The notes below the pieces were generated by a model. The model saw only the letters and a program-made list of their open reading frames with translations, did not search any database and was not told the DNA's origin. Positions 1 to 19,000 of a DNA stretch of 64,000 nucleotides are shown here, one piece after another. Every line of letters starts with the position of its first letter. The first letter of the stretch is position 1. The position numbers were made by a program, and so were the translations under genes. Source of the DNA: Pterobdella sp. o SKG-2022 (Eukaryota; Annelida; Clitellata; Hirudinida; Piscicolidae); contig OZ038321.1 of the NCBI GenBank assembly GCA_964035795.1, positions 21,268,283-21,332,282 on the forward strand, given 5' to 3'.

Positions 1-1
1 A

Positions 2-5433
<5,432 letters not shown>

Positions 5434-7559
5434 GATCTGAAATTTTTTAATGTTTAGGTATATTTATATATTAATAAAACTAAATTTATTTTTGAAACCT
5501 AATAAAATTTTGAAACAAAATAAAAAATAGCTAAAAATTTAATTACGAATTTTATAATTATGAATTACTTAAATACCTACTCCAACTGTGGCGTATAAAT
5601 TTAGTAAATTATTTCAGATTCATTCAACTTCCAAACATTAGAAAAAAATGAGTTTAGAAATTATCGTTTCAAAAATTAATCTGACTTTTGGATTTAAAAA
5701 TATCTAAAAGCTAACAAACTAGATACAAGATAACTTTAATATCATCAATACATTCACTGGTTGCACCCCAAACCATTTATATATTGCTTCGTGATAAGAA
5801 ACAATTAAAAGTTAACTACACTTCCTAGCTTATAAAATTTACAGGCACTTCGTGCTCACATTGTAAACATCGATTAGCTTTAGACGCGAACCAATCATAG
5901 GACTTCAAAAAATTGTGAAAGTACTGAAATAATCATTTTTTACATTCGTATCTGAATAAAACTATTTTTTTTTGTTATTTGAATGAAAAATATCTATTTC
6001 ATTTTAAAGAACATTATATTTAAGAAAATTTTAAGAACATTTTGATACTTTTATGAAAAAAAACTAACATTTATCAATTAACAAAGCTTTTTGTACAATC
6101 CGTAAATATTTAAAAATTATGATACGTGAATATTTTTAGGAAAAAAAAAAATAAAATTTTTTAACTAACAAAGCCTATGATTGGTCCAATTTAAAACAGA
6201 GACACAAATGCTTTTGCTGCTTGGAACTTCTTTAATAAAATTTACATCAACTTACCTTAAAATTGAAAATTTATTTTGTTCGAATATATGAAAAACTTTT
6301 TTTCAGTGTAATTTGAGAATTTCATTAGGGCAAAAAACTCAGACAGCAGCGGACAAGATCAACTAAGTAGTTCCAGATGAAAACAAAGAGAAAGTTCATA
6401 AGCTTTTGATAAAGATAACTTGCATTCTCTTCTTCAATGTTTCACATTCCAAGAATGAAACTTTAATGGCTTTGAAGGGCAACTAGGATATTTCGATTTT
6501 ATCGATTGATAAAGATTCTACAGTAGTCATCAAAATCAAAATTTACTATGACAACAAGTCACAAGACATGGTAGACGAAGGTATTGTATGAGCTGAGTCC
6601 ACCAACTCAGTTGGCATCATTTTCAAAGATCTCAAATTTTTTCAGTCTTTTTTTTTACATAACTTTAAGAACCACCCAGATTAGAAAGCGATGCGTTCGT
6701 CGTTCAAACAACCAGCCAGATTCTTTTTCGCGACCAAAACACATAAAGTGGCACGATTCCGAGATATTACAATTAAAAGTTTCGTTTTATTTTCTCATAC
6801 TTTTGTTCTGGGTTACACCAGATCATTTAAGCAGTATATAATCATGCTTTGACAAACTAAAAAAAATCTAAATAATATGAAAAATTTTTTCAGTTATTCT
6901 ATGAAAAAAGTTCATATGATTTATAATTCAAAACATAAGTGAAGCTCCACATATAAATATTACATACAGTTCAACCCACCATAAACCCAAAATTAAGTCG
7001 ACATTCATTCGCCCTTAACTGGTGTTTTGGTTGCGCAATTGATTAGTTTCACAGGGCACTACTCCATGTGGACAATTCGAAACGAATAAGAAAACGTGAG
7101 TTAAACGGATATATAAGCAAAAAAAACTAATATAAACTATTAGGCCTATAAAACAACTGCATAACGCATGGTCTGAGCTGTGCTACGAATAATAGTCAGT
7201 GAAATCCTTTGAAACATCCACTTAGTCTTTTTTGGCAAATTCTTAGCTTCAGAGATGACTTTTCTCAAAACCGAAGAAAGACAAGGCGGTGGAATTAGAT
7301 ATTCTCAAGGTTTTTACCACCATTTGATGAAATTGTAGATACCCATCAGACATGTATTTAATAATTTGACAGTTTTCTCATTCATGATGAGTCAAATTTC
7401 AATGACTGAAATATTTAAAAGAAAATTTTCTTTCCACCTCCGTGCCCAAATTAAATGAAAGATCAAAGCGATTTAAGCTTCCCTTCTCTCCGAGGTTACA
7501 TATGTATATAATATGCTACTAATTAGGATATCCAATCAATTTTTTTGACGATGAATCAT
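5434..7559. other. Intergenic, no gene seen
   Basis: Upstream of the phosphatase start codon, so its promoter should be in the first few hundred bases; no clear TATA box or initiator could be chosen in such AT-rich DNA. Apart from the repeat copy at 5876-6236, no coding or RNA gene is supported. An open frame at 6584-6841 has no recognisable content. Confidence 0.6.
5876..6236 (+). repeat. Dispersed repeat family B, copy 1 (MITE-like)
   Basis: Shares long stretches with copies at 36838-37108 and 54884-55150, for example actaacatttatcaa, acaaagctttttgtacaatc and the end gcttggaacttctt. This copy is longer owing to insertions around 5950-6060. An internal inverted repeat is visible: ccaatcatagg (5891-5901) against cctatgattgg (6174-6184). 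It has no coding capacity and looks like a non-autonomous DNA transposon. Confidence 0.75.
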
Positions 7560-8640
7560 CATCATTGAAGAGCTTTCCGTCAGGTTGACATGGCTCGACT
7601 GACTCTTCGTTTTTATTGGCTGCGGTCTAAAATTGTGCTCCAAGTACTTTCATCTTCGATCTTTATTCCTAGCCCTTCGAGATCTTTTTTGATGAAAGAT
7701 TACCAGGTTTTCTTGGTGCATTGCTAGGTTTTCTGACAGCTCAGAATGCTTCTGTCAGGCATGTGACCCACAAAGTTTAGTCTTCTTTTTTTATTGTGGT
7801 ACTCCAACTCTCGTATGGAATAGAGTGTGTAGATCTTCATTTGGTATTTTTTCTGGCCATCTGATGTTTGCCGCTACTCTTAGAAAGCTTTCCCGGGTGT
7901 TGTCTACCATTTTGTTCAGCCTCTCTGTCATGGTCCATGTTTCACTGTTGTAAAGGTATGTGGACGATATGTAGGCTTGGAAGACTCTTTTTTAGGTTTG
8001 GAGGCTGCTTTTATTGTTTTTTGAGAGGGCATTGAAGGTTAGAACTCTTATATTTTTGATTTCTGATTCTTTATCACAGAGCCTAGGTACTTGCACTTTT
8101 TCCATGTGGGGTCGTGATTTCCGGTGATGCAGTATTGTTCGGTTTTTGACTTGTGTATAGTAAGGTTGTTTTGGGAAAGTTCGATTAGAGTTGTTTTGAG
8201 AATTTCGTCAAGATCTTCATTGTTGCTTGAAATCCAAGTTATTTTATCAGCATATTGCATTTCTATGATGTTTGATGTTGGGGGATTGAGTAGTTGTGAT
8301 CTTTGAGTTCTCTGATTGGTTGCATTTTCATACCTTCGGTAGATGTGAGAGCTTTTGCGTGATAGATGATGAACAATATGGGTTTCAAACAATCCCCAGG
8401 GTGTTGACGACGAAGGATAGCCTAAACCAAATAGGGAAGTTAACACAAAGTAAAACGTTGTATTTGTTTACCTTAACCTGTTTTTTGATTATCTATAAGG
8501 ATGACGATCAATTTCAAAAGCTCTAACCTGCATAGAAGGCAGACAAGTGTCCAGGACGAAAGCTTGTATTTAAAGAAGAAATGCAACAAAAGCTTGTATT
8601 TTAGTTTTGTCTGGTTGGGCGAATCTGATGTTTTTGCATA
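7560..8640 (-). mobile_element. Reverse-transcriptase relic of a LINE
   Basis: Minus-strand translation from 8446 gives QYADKITWISSNNEDLDEIL, a decayed form of the F/Y-A-D-D box with Lys in place of the second Asp. It is followed by SKTEQYCITGNHDPTWKKC and KYLGSVIKN. After a frame break it continues to about 7560 with SSTYLYNSETWTMTERLN, MVDNTRESFLRVAANIRW and KKRRLNFVGHMPD, the usual C-terminal end of jockey/CR1-like or RTE-like polymerases. Several stops and frame changes make it a pseudogene. The loss of the second catalytic Asp is read directly from the codons. Confidence 0.8.
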
Positions 8641-9557
8641 TTGCCTACCGACTGTTGGCTTCAGTTTTTAGTATATTGTTTTGTTTATTTTAAATTGAAG
8701 TTCGAACTATTATTTATGATTTCAAAATTTAATAGTCTGATATAATCATTACATGGGTAAGGACTGGAATACATTGAGCTCATCATCAAGTTAAACTCTA
8801 TAAGTGATATTTTCAAATACTTATATTGTTTTTTACAAACAATATTTCAGTCGTTAGAAGCTTCATTCTGTAATAGACCAAAACTCAGTATTGGGGTTAA
8901 TGAAAAAGGCTTCCGAAACCACATAATAAACCATTCAAGTACAATCCACTCAAAAGTTTGCTGAAAATTTCATTCAATGGAACTTTTATAGCTGAAGATA
9001 TATAAAGTTCTGTTTACAAATTATATTTTCACCCAAGTGTGTATTAACAAAAAATGCTCCTTTCTCTTTATATAGATAACTTGAAAATAGAAAATTCTAT
9101 TATTGCATTTTAATATATTTTTTTATAAGTACATTTAAAGCTTATTTCCATTTTTGATGATAATAATTTCGAGTTTTTTGTAGTTATGTGAAGATATTTC
9201 GAAAGTATCGAAAAACTTGTTGACTTTCTAGTGTTCATTATTAAAAGAATTTATTACTAATTTGTATTTACTTGCTTTAACTCAAATTTAATATTAACAT
9301 TCTTATTCATTAATATATCATTAGAGATTTAACAAAATTGAAATATTTGGCGCTACACTACTGTACGTACCAGTATGTTTACATTTAGAGCGATAGTATT
9401 TTTTTTAAGATCAACATAAGGTAAGGGTTCTACATTAAATGTTGTAAAAACAACTTTAAAGACTATTTGTAAATAATTTTTATAAAAGTTTATTTTGTTG
9501 ACTTCAAAATCAAAGAAGATAGGTTTAGATTGTATCCTGAGTTGATGTGATGAAAAA
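8641..9557. other. Intergenic, upstream of the DLGAP gene
   Basis: AT-rich with no open frame of interest on either strand. The promoter and 5' UTR of the downstream gene probably lie here, but no core element stands out. Confidence 0.5.
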
Positions 9558-12500
9558 ATGAAGATGAATAGTGAAAATAAAGATGAAGAAGTTAATTCCA
9601 GTCTAGAATCATCTTATACCGTGGAACCTGGATATGTTAAACAGATGATTAATAGATTTTCTGGATTTACAAATGGTGATTTTATATTATTCTTATTATT
9701 ATAAGTATAACCAAATTAAGTTTACTTTTCGCAGTTAATGTGAAAAATTTCATTACGAAAATAGTTATTAATATTTTAACTTCTTACATTTAAAAACAAA
9801 ATATTTTTGTTTTGTTATAGTTAATGTGAGACTTATTAAACAAGATTAATATAATAGATTATTTGCTATTTTCAAATTATCATTGCAAATTTTTATGATT
9901 AAATTTTGTTTAACAGGAGATGATGATACACTTTTCAAAGTCCCTTTGTTACATTCTACAAAAACCAAAACACATGAACCATTTCAATATCCTGTTTTAT
10001 TAGCCAATAGAAGTTCTGTTCCTGTCAAAGCCAATGTCAACTTGAGAGTCAGCAAGGATAATTATAATTCACATGCTTCAAATAACAGCAATAATCATAA
10101 TAATTTTCATATAAGAAACATTATCAGATCTGAAGAGAGGATTAAAAAAAGTTTTTCAAGAGAACAAAGCCCAGCAAATTTAATAAATTCAAATAATTTG
10201 GTTAAAAGTTGGAAGGCTTCTCAAAATAATAACGAAGAACAGTTCTTTAATAATTCAAAACCTTTATTTAATTCTTTATATCATAATTCTTCTAATAACA
10301 TCACCAGCAATAATAAGAATAATATAAATAATGAAGCTCACAATACAAGCAAAAAAGAGACCTCATTTCAAAAGCAAACAGCAAAAAGCCATAATCAGAT
10401 GCTTAATCTCAATGGGTGTGGTGAGAATACAACAATGGAAACAAAAAAGAATAGTGAAGATGTGGTAGATTCTAAAAATGTTCCATCAAAAAAGACTCTG
10501 AACAGCACTATAAAGGTGAAGGCATTTGATATGACATTAGTTTTATACATTAATTCAACTTTCCTTCATAATGTGTTTTATAAGTTTAAAATGAGGTTTT
10601 CAGTAAAAAAACTCATAAATTTTCATTCCATTTTTATTTGATTTCATCACTATTTTATCAAACAAATATTTGTATAGTTTTTTTCATCTAGGCTTAAGTC
10701 CACTTGCAGTATACATATTGTTAAAATTAGAATTAAATACCAAAATGTATCAACTTTCTGTCATACCTCAAGTGTTGTGTTTATATAATTAAAAATATGA
10801 AAAAACAACTGTTTTATCGCGCATTCATTCTGCCACATTAAGCGTCACCACTATGAACTAACGTATGTTATTTAATTTTCAAGCTTTATATAACTAATGA
10901 AATGAATTTAAAATCAATACATCATTATTCAGTGTGCATTTCAATTAGTCAAATGATCTAGTATGTAGAGCATTCATATTTTAAATTTATCCAATATGAG
11001 TTTAATTGCTTATCATTTTGCTGGGTTCATTTTGAGTTTTGTTTTCAATTATTACTCTAACAACTTGAGGATTTCATCTCACCAGGAAGCAATATCAAAA
11101 TGTATAAATATTTATAATATTTCTCAACATGAAACTGTAAGTTTAGTTCAACATAAAAGTAATCGTATATCCTTCAACGTGAAAAAGTCAATTCCCATTG
11201 TAAAACAATATACAAAATAAACCCTTGAAAATATAATTTAATATGGTCTGATCAAACCATTTATATTAACTGTCAATTACTTTGTGAATACTCATCCTCG
11301 AAAATGTATGAATTAGAAAAACAAGTTTTGCATATTTTCGTTGAAACCTTGGGTTTTTCTATATATATTGAATATCTTCCTCAGTTCTTTGATGAGAACA
11401 TTCATTATATATTACGAAGCTTGGTTTTTGCTTAAAATATACGGACGTGATTTTCTGACTCATACAACTAAGCGCATAAATGAGTATATAATTATCATAT
11501 AATACTCCGTCGCGAATCTAACACATCCAATGCAACCCAGACACCATAACCTGGATTAATAAATCCTCGTGTATTCCATTATTCAAATAACTGGGCCTTA
11601 TTTCATACACACGCATAACGCAGCATAAAGACATAGCTTATTTAAACTTCAGGACGGGCATTATTTCCTGGCTTTGATGGCACAGAAGAGCAATGAGATG
11701 CTGAACCTCTGTCAAGAGTTTCAAAACCATCTCAGCCACCCTGGTATTGCTGAAGGTATGTTGACAATATAGACTATTTCCATCATTTATGAAGAAATAC
11801 ATCATTATTATCGTCATTAGTCGTCGCCGTCTTCATGATCATAATGTTATTTGTAGTGTTGATCCGGTAGTAATGATATAAATGTTTAGGTGGTTGGATG
11901 GCTTATTAGTTTGTAAGCTCAACTAACACAAAGTATTTATTTTAAAAGAGTCACGAAGCTTCTCGTAAGACTAGCTTACATTAGTAAGTTTTTTAAAAAT
12001 ATTTAGTGTTTGTTAACCTTACAATTTGATTTAGGCTATTATACTTCAAGATGTTTTTGCTAGTTTTTATATACTTATAGAGAGTTTTGAGTATAAGCAT
12101 ATCTGATTGTATTGAGATCCAAAAGATCATCATTATGCTTAAATGTTATTGATGGCTTTTTTTTGCTTATGTAACATCACTTTCTTGTATATCTTCTTGA
12201 TTGGTGTTTGGTAATTGAAAATACGACTGGGAATTCTCATGTTTTTGAAATGAATATTGTAAACTTCTTTATAACTCAAAAATTATATAAAATGGCTTAA
12301 AAATATATTTATATTATTAAACCATTGTTTTATCAAAAACTTTACTTTAGCCACATTTTTCATCGGAACTCAAAGAGGCTAAATGTTGATGAGAAATAAT
12401 ATAAATGAACAAGAATAAATGACTGGTGTTTTATAGCAGTTATGCAATAATGATACCAATAACAATAATCATCATCATCATCATAATATACATAATAATA

Positions 12501-13620
12501 ATAATGTCTGAACTTTCAATAAGTCTATAAAACCCTTAAGAAATGTATATGAGCTTAAAAATAAGTACCAAATGAATGATCATTTAATTGGGTGAGGTAT
12601 TTCGTAATTTAAAATGATATACATTATAGGTATCTTACGAACAACGAAATAAAAGATTTCGTCAAAATTTATTAGAAATAAGCAGCTTTTTGGAAACCAT
12701 TAATCTTTAATGGTGTTTGGCTAAAAATATATAGGGTAAGTTAAGACTTTTTATAAGAAATTGTGTTATTTTTATGATTTTTAAATTTAGTGAAACTTTT
12801 GATTTGATGGATTCCAAATATTTCTAAAAGCTTCAATATTAAACATTATTCATAAAAAAATTTTTTATTGACAAATATAAAAGATCCAGAAAAAGAGAAT
12901 AAGCACAAAGTTTTTTGTAAAATCACCAGGTATATATAATTGATTTATTTTAAGGTGTTTTAGGGAAGATCAGAGCAGCCATCGGCAAAGCGAACCTTTT
13001 GTTAACGAAGAAATTCAAGCAGTTTGATGACTTGTGTGCTGCTAACTTGGTACTTTTTTGAATATATTATGATTAATTTTTGTGAAAATTTATTTTCATG
13101 CATTTGGAGTTTATACCATTTGCCATGATAAGTTTTATGATAAGATTGAAAGTTTAGAAATTTCTCTGTTCTAGAACATATATATTCATATTTATACAGT
13201 TTTCCCTTTGTTGTATATTATCTTGAAATCTTCAAAAACCCGCAGGAGGCGTTGAAAAACACAGAACAGTTTCAGGTGACCAATGAGGACTTGGAGGGCT
13301 TCTGGGACATGATGTTGATACAAATCGACGATGTTGACATGTCGTTCAAAGAACTAAAAAACATCAAACAAAACGAGTGGAAGCTTCCATCCACTCCACC
13401 ATCAACACCCATTCAATCACCCACTTCCAAACACCCACTCACCCATCGCCTCGAATCTACCCCAAAGTCTTCAAAAACTCCCGCGAAAACTCCCTCAAAC
13501 ACGTCATCATCCAAGCGGAGAAGCAGTCGACTGCAAGCAGCCATGCAGGCTGGCAGGAGGCAGCGTAAGAGCTCACAAGGAGATGAGGTGGTCATATTTG
13601 TTGCTGACAAAACACACTGA
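9558..13620 (+). CDS. DLGAP/GKAP-domain protein (disks-large-associated, HURP-like)
   Basis: Five exons with matching phases give 426 residues: 9558-9675, 9917-10515, 11653-11755, 12964-13049, 13246-13620. Residues 1-240 are low-complexity, rich in Asn, Ser and Lys. The GKAP domain fills the last three exons: DGHYFLALMAQ, then IRAAIGKANLLLTKKFKQF, then LEGFWDMMLIQIDDV, a conserved order in the family. The tail (about 75 residues) is rich in Ser-Pro/Thr-Pro and basic residues (STPKSSKTPAKTP, SKRRSSRL), as expected for CDK targets in mitotic members such as HURP/DLGAP5. Neuronal DLGAPs are scaffolds instead, so the role is open. The true start could be the ATG at 9558 or the next one, 6 bp on. 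The join 10515/11653 is by phase only, and a small exon could be missing in that 1.1-kb intron. AATAAA occurs near 13893. Confidence 0.88.
11905..12048 (+). repeat. Dispersed repeat family A copy (hairpin type)
   Basis: In an intron of the DLGAP gene. Contains acaaagtatttatt, cgtaagactagcttacatta and the right end tgtttgttaaccttac...aggctatta, all shared with the full inverted-repeat copy at 32191-32356. Confidence 0.75.
12455..12502 (+). repeat. (ATC/ATA)n simple repeat
   Basis: Runs of atc, atca and ata triplets inside an intron of the DLGAP gene. Confidence 0.6.
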
Positions 13621-16068
13621 AGATGTCAAGCTGTTCTCTTTGCAATCCATCATATAAATTTAGTGGCTTATATTTTTCTATATCCTTTATCCCATTTTTT
13701 CAACCATCATATTTTAAATCTGAATTTCTGGTTTCACTCTCTTGCACAAAATCCTGTATTTAATACAACAACCTCATACGCTCCTCTTCTATCTCATATT
13801 CCGTTTTGATTTCATCGTTTGATTTATGCTTTTAGATAATTTATATTATGAATTGATAATTGAATACAATTTTTTAAGATATATCCATATTAAATAAACA
13901 TATATTTAAAAATACATATATTACCATCTGTTGAATATTAAGTTGAAGTCGTTCATTAATGAAACATCATTGAAAACTTGCATAAGCAGCTGTCTGGTTG
14001 CATGTTGTGGTATTGTACACAGTATCAATATACCTTTGAAATTATCCAAAAGTTCCAAATTACTGATGAAATGCGAAAAATCGTGCTCTTTTGTATTTGT
14101 GTTTCGCACTGCCTTTTTACGTGTTGTTTGTGCAGTTTGAATGTCTTTTATACTATTTTTGTTTTATAGTTTTTTTTTTGCTCTAAAACTTAACTGTTTT
14201 TTAAAATTTTTCAGTTATTTTTTTGTTGGTCTATCTTGATATGCAAATGTGTGAAGCTGTATTATCAATTAATATTGATTGTATTCTAATTGGGCTTTAC
14301 AATTAACAATGACTTTAATTGTATATTAAATACCCTTATTTTTAACATCATCTCGTTTTACGTTCTTTCAATCAAATAGATTTTCAGTTTTAGCCATTTG
14401 GTATTCGTCCATCAATAATCATTATAAGTCATATCATTACCTGCGTATAAGTTTATATATACAGTTAATGGATGGTGCTTGTGAAATTCATAATTTTGCT
14501 CTTTTTAACATTAAAGTTTCACTAGACAGGTGAAATGGCGATTTTAGTTTCCATTATACACCCTTATCCTTTCAAAAGACCTTAGTTTCAATATGTATTG
14601 TCTTCAATAGTTGTGCATGGTCCCGTACATCAAGATACAAGAAAGACAGTACCCTGACCATACACTCAAGTTAGTACCGATACAGGGAAGTCCCTCAACA
14701 CGGCCTACCGTTTTGGTGTATGAGAAGTGTGACCTCAAGGTCTAGCCAACCGGTATCCAGGTTAGGAACTTGGACGCGCATTACTTAAGTGAGGCTCTAC
14801 GACTTATAGACCGGCATGATCTTTAATATTTAGTTTGAATAATTTTAAATGTGTCATTCCTAACTCTAGGTGTGCTCATATTATTTTGAATATTTCAACA
14901 TTTTGTCAAATTGGTTGACGTTTTATTGTTGCGATCTTGTATAAACTATTTAATTTTTTTAACCATTATTTCGCTAATGGCTTACGTTGAACGTTATCCT
15001 ATGTAAAAACGTTTTGCATTAAATTTCATACTACTACATATGCTATAAGCTTTGACGAAAAAAATTTTCATTTTATTTCTCTTTTTCCACAAAAGTCAAT
15101 TGGGAAAATTAGTATATTAAAAATGCTAAACTGAACAGCAATTAATGGTAGAAACACAAAATGGTGTGTTATAAAGCATTAACTTACAATGTTGAATTAG
15201 ATTTAAAAGTGAAAACGAATCAAGATTGCATTAAATGACACAAGTAATCATGATTAAATAAACACACAAAAGGAAATTTATTGACTGTTAGGAGCAGAAG
15301 GCACGATATAATTATTGTAATAATAACATGACGGAGAAGATAAGTTTCATTAGTTACCAGGAAAAATCAAGTGACCTTAATTCTTAGTCTGTTATGATGG
15401 ACTGATGAATGGTTTTAAAGCTAATTTCATATAAATACTTGATGATTATGAAAAAATATTTAAAAAGCAAAATTGACTTGAAAAAATGGATTTTTGCTGA
15501 TTTGACTAAAATTTAATAAACAAAATAAGTATACTGGTGTATAAATAAGTCATTTAAGGATAAAAACTCAAACAAAAAGATTAAAAATGTTCAAACTCGA
15601 AAAATTCAAACTTCATCATTAGCACACTGCCCATAATATGACTCTGTAGCTTAATATGTTAGAAACAAAGATGAATAAAATGATATGACTTGCAGTCAAC
15701 ACAAGCTTATTAGGCGTTTAAGAACTAACCAATAAAATTGACTTAGGTTTGATACAGATGATTTGCTTGATGGAAAGAAGGTGCTTTAGGCAACACATAA
15801 AATTATTTTTTAAATTGATAAATAATAATTTTTTCTATTTCGAAACTACCAATAGGAAAATATAAGGTTGCATCCAATGTCAATGAGATGCTGTATGAAT
15901 GGCAATGAACGTGCAACTATTGTAACCTCTTTTGATTGTCTTAACTTTCTTTATGAACTCAAAATTGACTACCTTACATGAAACTCAAAAATCTCTTACA
16001 AATTTATATAAAACATTATAATCTGAAGACTTCCTTATATCTAAACGAGCACATCTACTCCTAACTAC
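13621..16068. other. Intergenic between convergent genes, no gene seen
   Basis: 3' flank of both the DLGAP gene (+) and the LASP gene (-). Open frames at 13921-14169 have no family features. The only part that differs in composition is the island at 14575-14822. Confidence 0.55.
14575..14822. other. GC-richer island of unknown nature
   Basis: About 250 bp with clearly more G and C than the flanks (e.g. catggtcccgtacatc, caacacggcctaccg, gcgcattacttaagtgagg). All six frames are interrupted and no tRNA or snRNA box set was found. It may be the non-coding end of a transposable element. Confidence 0.4.
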
Positions 16069-19000
16069 TCACACCTTCTCAACATAGTTGGAAGGCAGCA
16101 TACCACGTTGACCAGTGTTTTGAACCGTTCCATACATCCATCCTTCATCTATTGGTTCGCACAGAATGATGTAGTCTCCCTCATTGAAACCAACCTCATC
16201 TACGTCCTGTGCCGCGTAACTGTACATGGCTTTGCATACCATGCCCTGAAGTGAAGAGTTAAAATATTTTTTATGATGTATAGTGATTTAAATGTTTTCT
16301 CATAAACTTTAAATGTATGGAAACGAGTAACGTCTAAGTGACAATGTAAAATGAGGATTTTGATCAAATCAATGTAATAAATACAAATTCTTGAACACTA
16401 AAGATTTCTTATTCTATAAACAACACGAAAACCTTTTGTTAACAGTGCCATATACGTGAAAGTTCAATAAAATAAAAAATTTGAAACAAAAAAAAATCAT
16501 TTTATCTAAGAAAACGAACTGTTAAAATCCAAGCACTCACCAATGAACTGGCGTTTGGCTGCCTGTTTTGTCTGTTGGACGATTCTGTTGTATTGAAACA
16601 ATTGAGATTTCATGCTTTTAAGCCTTTTGAAGTAGATTATCTATTATTTGACACTTTAAGGTAATGTAAATTATAGGTTATTACGTAAGGTTTAAAATTG
16701 GTTTTGTCGTGGTTAAATCTAAACAATGCACTTATGTAAGACTTTGAAGCAGATAAAAATTAAAAGTTTTGATAGGAATTCTATTTATAATTATTTCGAA
16801 ACAAATTTGAAAAGTTTTACAATACTACGAGCCTTCAATAACTTTACTTGAAAACTCCTAATTGTTGACTTACACAAACTTAAAAAACAACAAATTCAAT
16901 TCACTTATGCAAAAAACTCGTCCTAAAGAATAACTAACGTCTTCCATAAAAAACCAATTGAGAGACACAATTGAAAAAAAATTTATTATAACAGTAGTAA
17001 CGACACAAACGGTTGGTAGGTGGATTGTATGGGTGGGTTTCTTGCCACTGTCTAGACTGGTTGCTGATGGAAGGATCGTAGTCATTGATTGAGCCTATCT
17101 TGCGACCTTCGGAGTGGTGCTCCACTGAAACAAGTTTAAAGCCGTAAATTAGAATTTTTTCTTTTTATTATCACATAATTCCAAATAATTAATGATTTTT
17201 TTTTTTAACAAGGTATTCTAACAAAAATGAACGAATTGATAGGACGCATGCGTAGCGTACTTAATACGAAGTATTGGAATCTTAATTTTGTGACTTTGTT
17301 GATCTCAAGATGACATTAGACATTGTTTTATTAAGTGAAATCCTTTTAATCCTTTGTATAACTCCAATCAACTTACGTCATAAGCCCTTGCTTCGAATCT
17401 ACCGACAATTGAAACTCATGCTTTGACTCACCCATAATTAAATGTATAACTCTAACTAACCTAAACTCAAACCCATACCTCTAACTTATACATACTAAAT
17501 CTCTTAGATTAAGCGTTCAACAAGCACCTTTGCCTTGCCCTGTGTACGAGGTGGAGTGTGAAGAGTTCCTATCACCTCCATGACCAGCCTGATGCTGCTG
17601 TTGCTGGGGTGCTTCTCCTCTTCGAGGTTCATCTGATTTTGAGGTGCATAGAGGATTGAGTAGTTAGATGGGTAGATGAATATATGGATGGACAGATAGA
17701 TAGGTAGATAGATAGATAGATAAATAAATAGATAAATAGGTAGATAGATAGATGGATAGAAAGATAGATAGATAGAGGTATAAACACATAGATCGATTAA
17801 AATAACTACAATTTCAAGACTTAATAGATTACATAGAATCTCAAGTACAAATATTGATAAGCCTTCGAACTTTGAAACGGCACCACTGGCAACCCAGTAA
17901 AAAACGACGGTACAAAGTTATAAACCTGAAGCAAGGTGTCTTTTGTTCTCCATATCATTAAACTTCTCCTTGAGACCCCTGTACTCCACTTCACTCACTA
18001 GGCTGCTCAGCTGCTTCAATCTATGGTGTCAAATAAAATACAATCAAAGCCATAGATAAGGAAATATAATAAAATACACAACTACAAATTGAGGTAGATG
18101 GTAAACTACGTATGAGAATAAAAAACTGATTCAATTGAATTTCTAAACGCATTTTTAAGACAACTATTGAGAAATAATTAATGGTGATAAAAAATTTTAA
18201 GATTTTTTTGTCATCGTCACATTTTTTATTGATTTGATAATGTTTCATTGAATACCAGAGATATGGACGTATGATGGTGTTAACCATGCGAAAATGATAC
18301 TTAAAACAAAAGAAATATATATATTATTTGACAAAAATGTAAAATTATTAAAATTAACAATTTTATAATTCTAAAAAAACGTATAATATTTACAATAATA
18401 TAACATAGGCGTCATGGTGACTCAAATAAAACCCTTCAGTTGTGGAGAATTTACTGCTTAGAATAAAAAATAAATTTCAATAAACTTTCAATGCATTGAA
18501 TCGAAATGAATGGCTCTGATCAAAAGCATTATATAACATCTACCTCGCAGACGACACCACTATCGTAAACTGTGATCATTTCAATGATTAAGATCTTCAC
18601 ATATTTTTTAATTTACTATCAATAAAATTATAGCTTGTTTTTAAGTGTATTAAAATCCTTAAATTTTGATGTTTTGTTGAACAATGAATACTGAAAAATA
18701 CATATACAATGTCTCTGAAAATTTACCTAAATATTGCTATTTTCATTGTTAATTCAAGCATGCACTGTTTACTTAGCTTAGACATAGCTTGAAACGGGAG
18801 AATGTTGATCTGCATACTACACAAATATTCAACTCACATGTATTTCCCATAATATAAAATAAATTCATATGGCAACATTATTTATCATTGGTAATAATTG
18901 ATAAATATATGTGTATAAAATATTGCTTTGATGACTCAAAGGTACATAAAGGGAAGGTATCGAATATGAAGTCAAACAATGTAGAGTTGCACAAAGTGGT

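Noticed and set aside
10516..10641. Extension of the second DLGAP exon to the stop at 10641
   Set aside because: A good AAG|GTGAAG donor at 10515 precedes a hydrophobic, AT-rich run that does not look like the rest of the protein.
10996..11220. 74-codon open frame
   Set aside because: Lies in a DLGAP intron, AT-rich, no family features.
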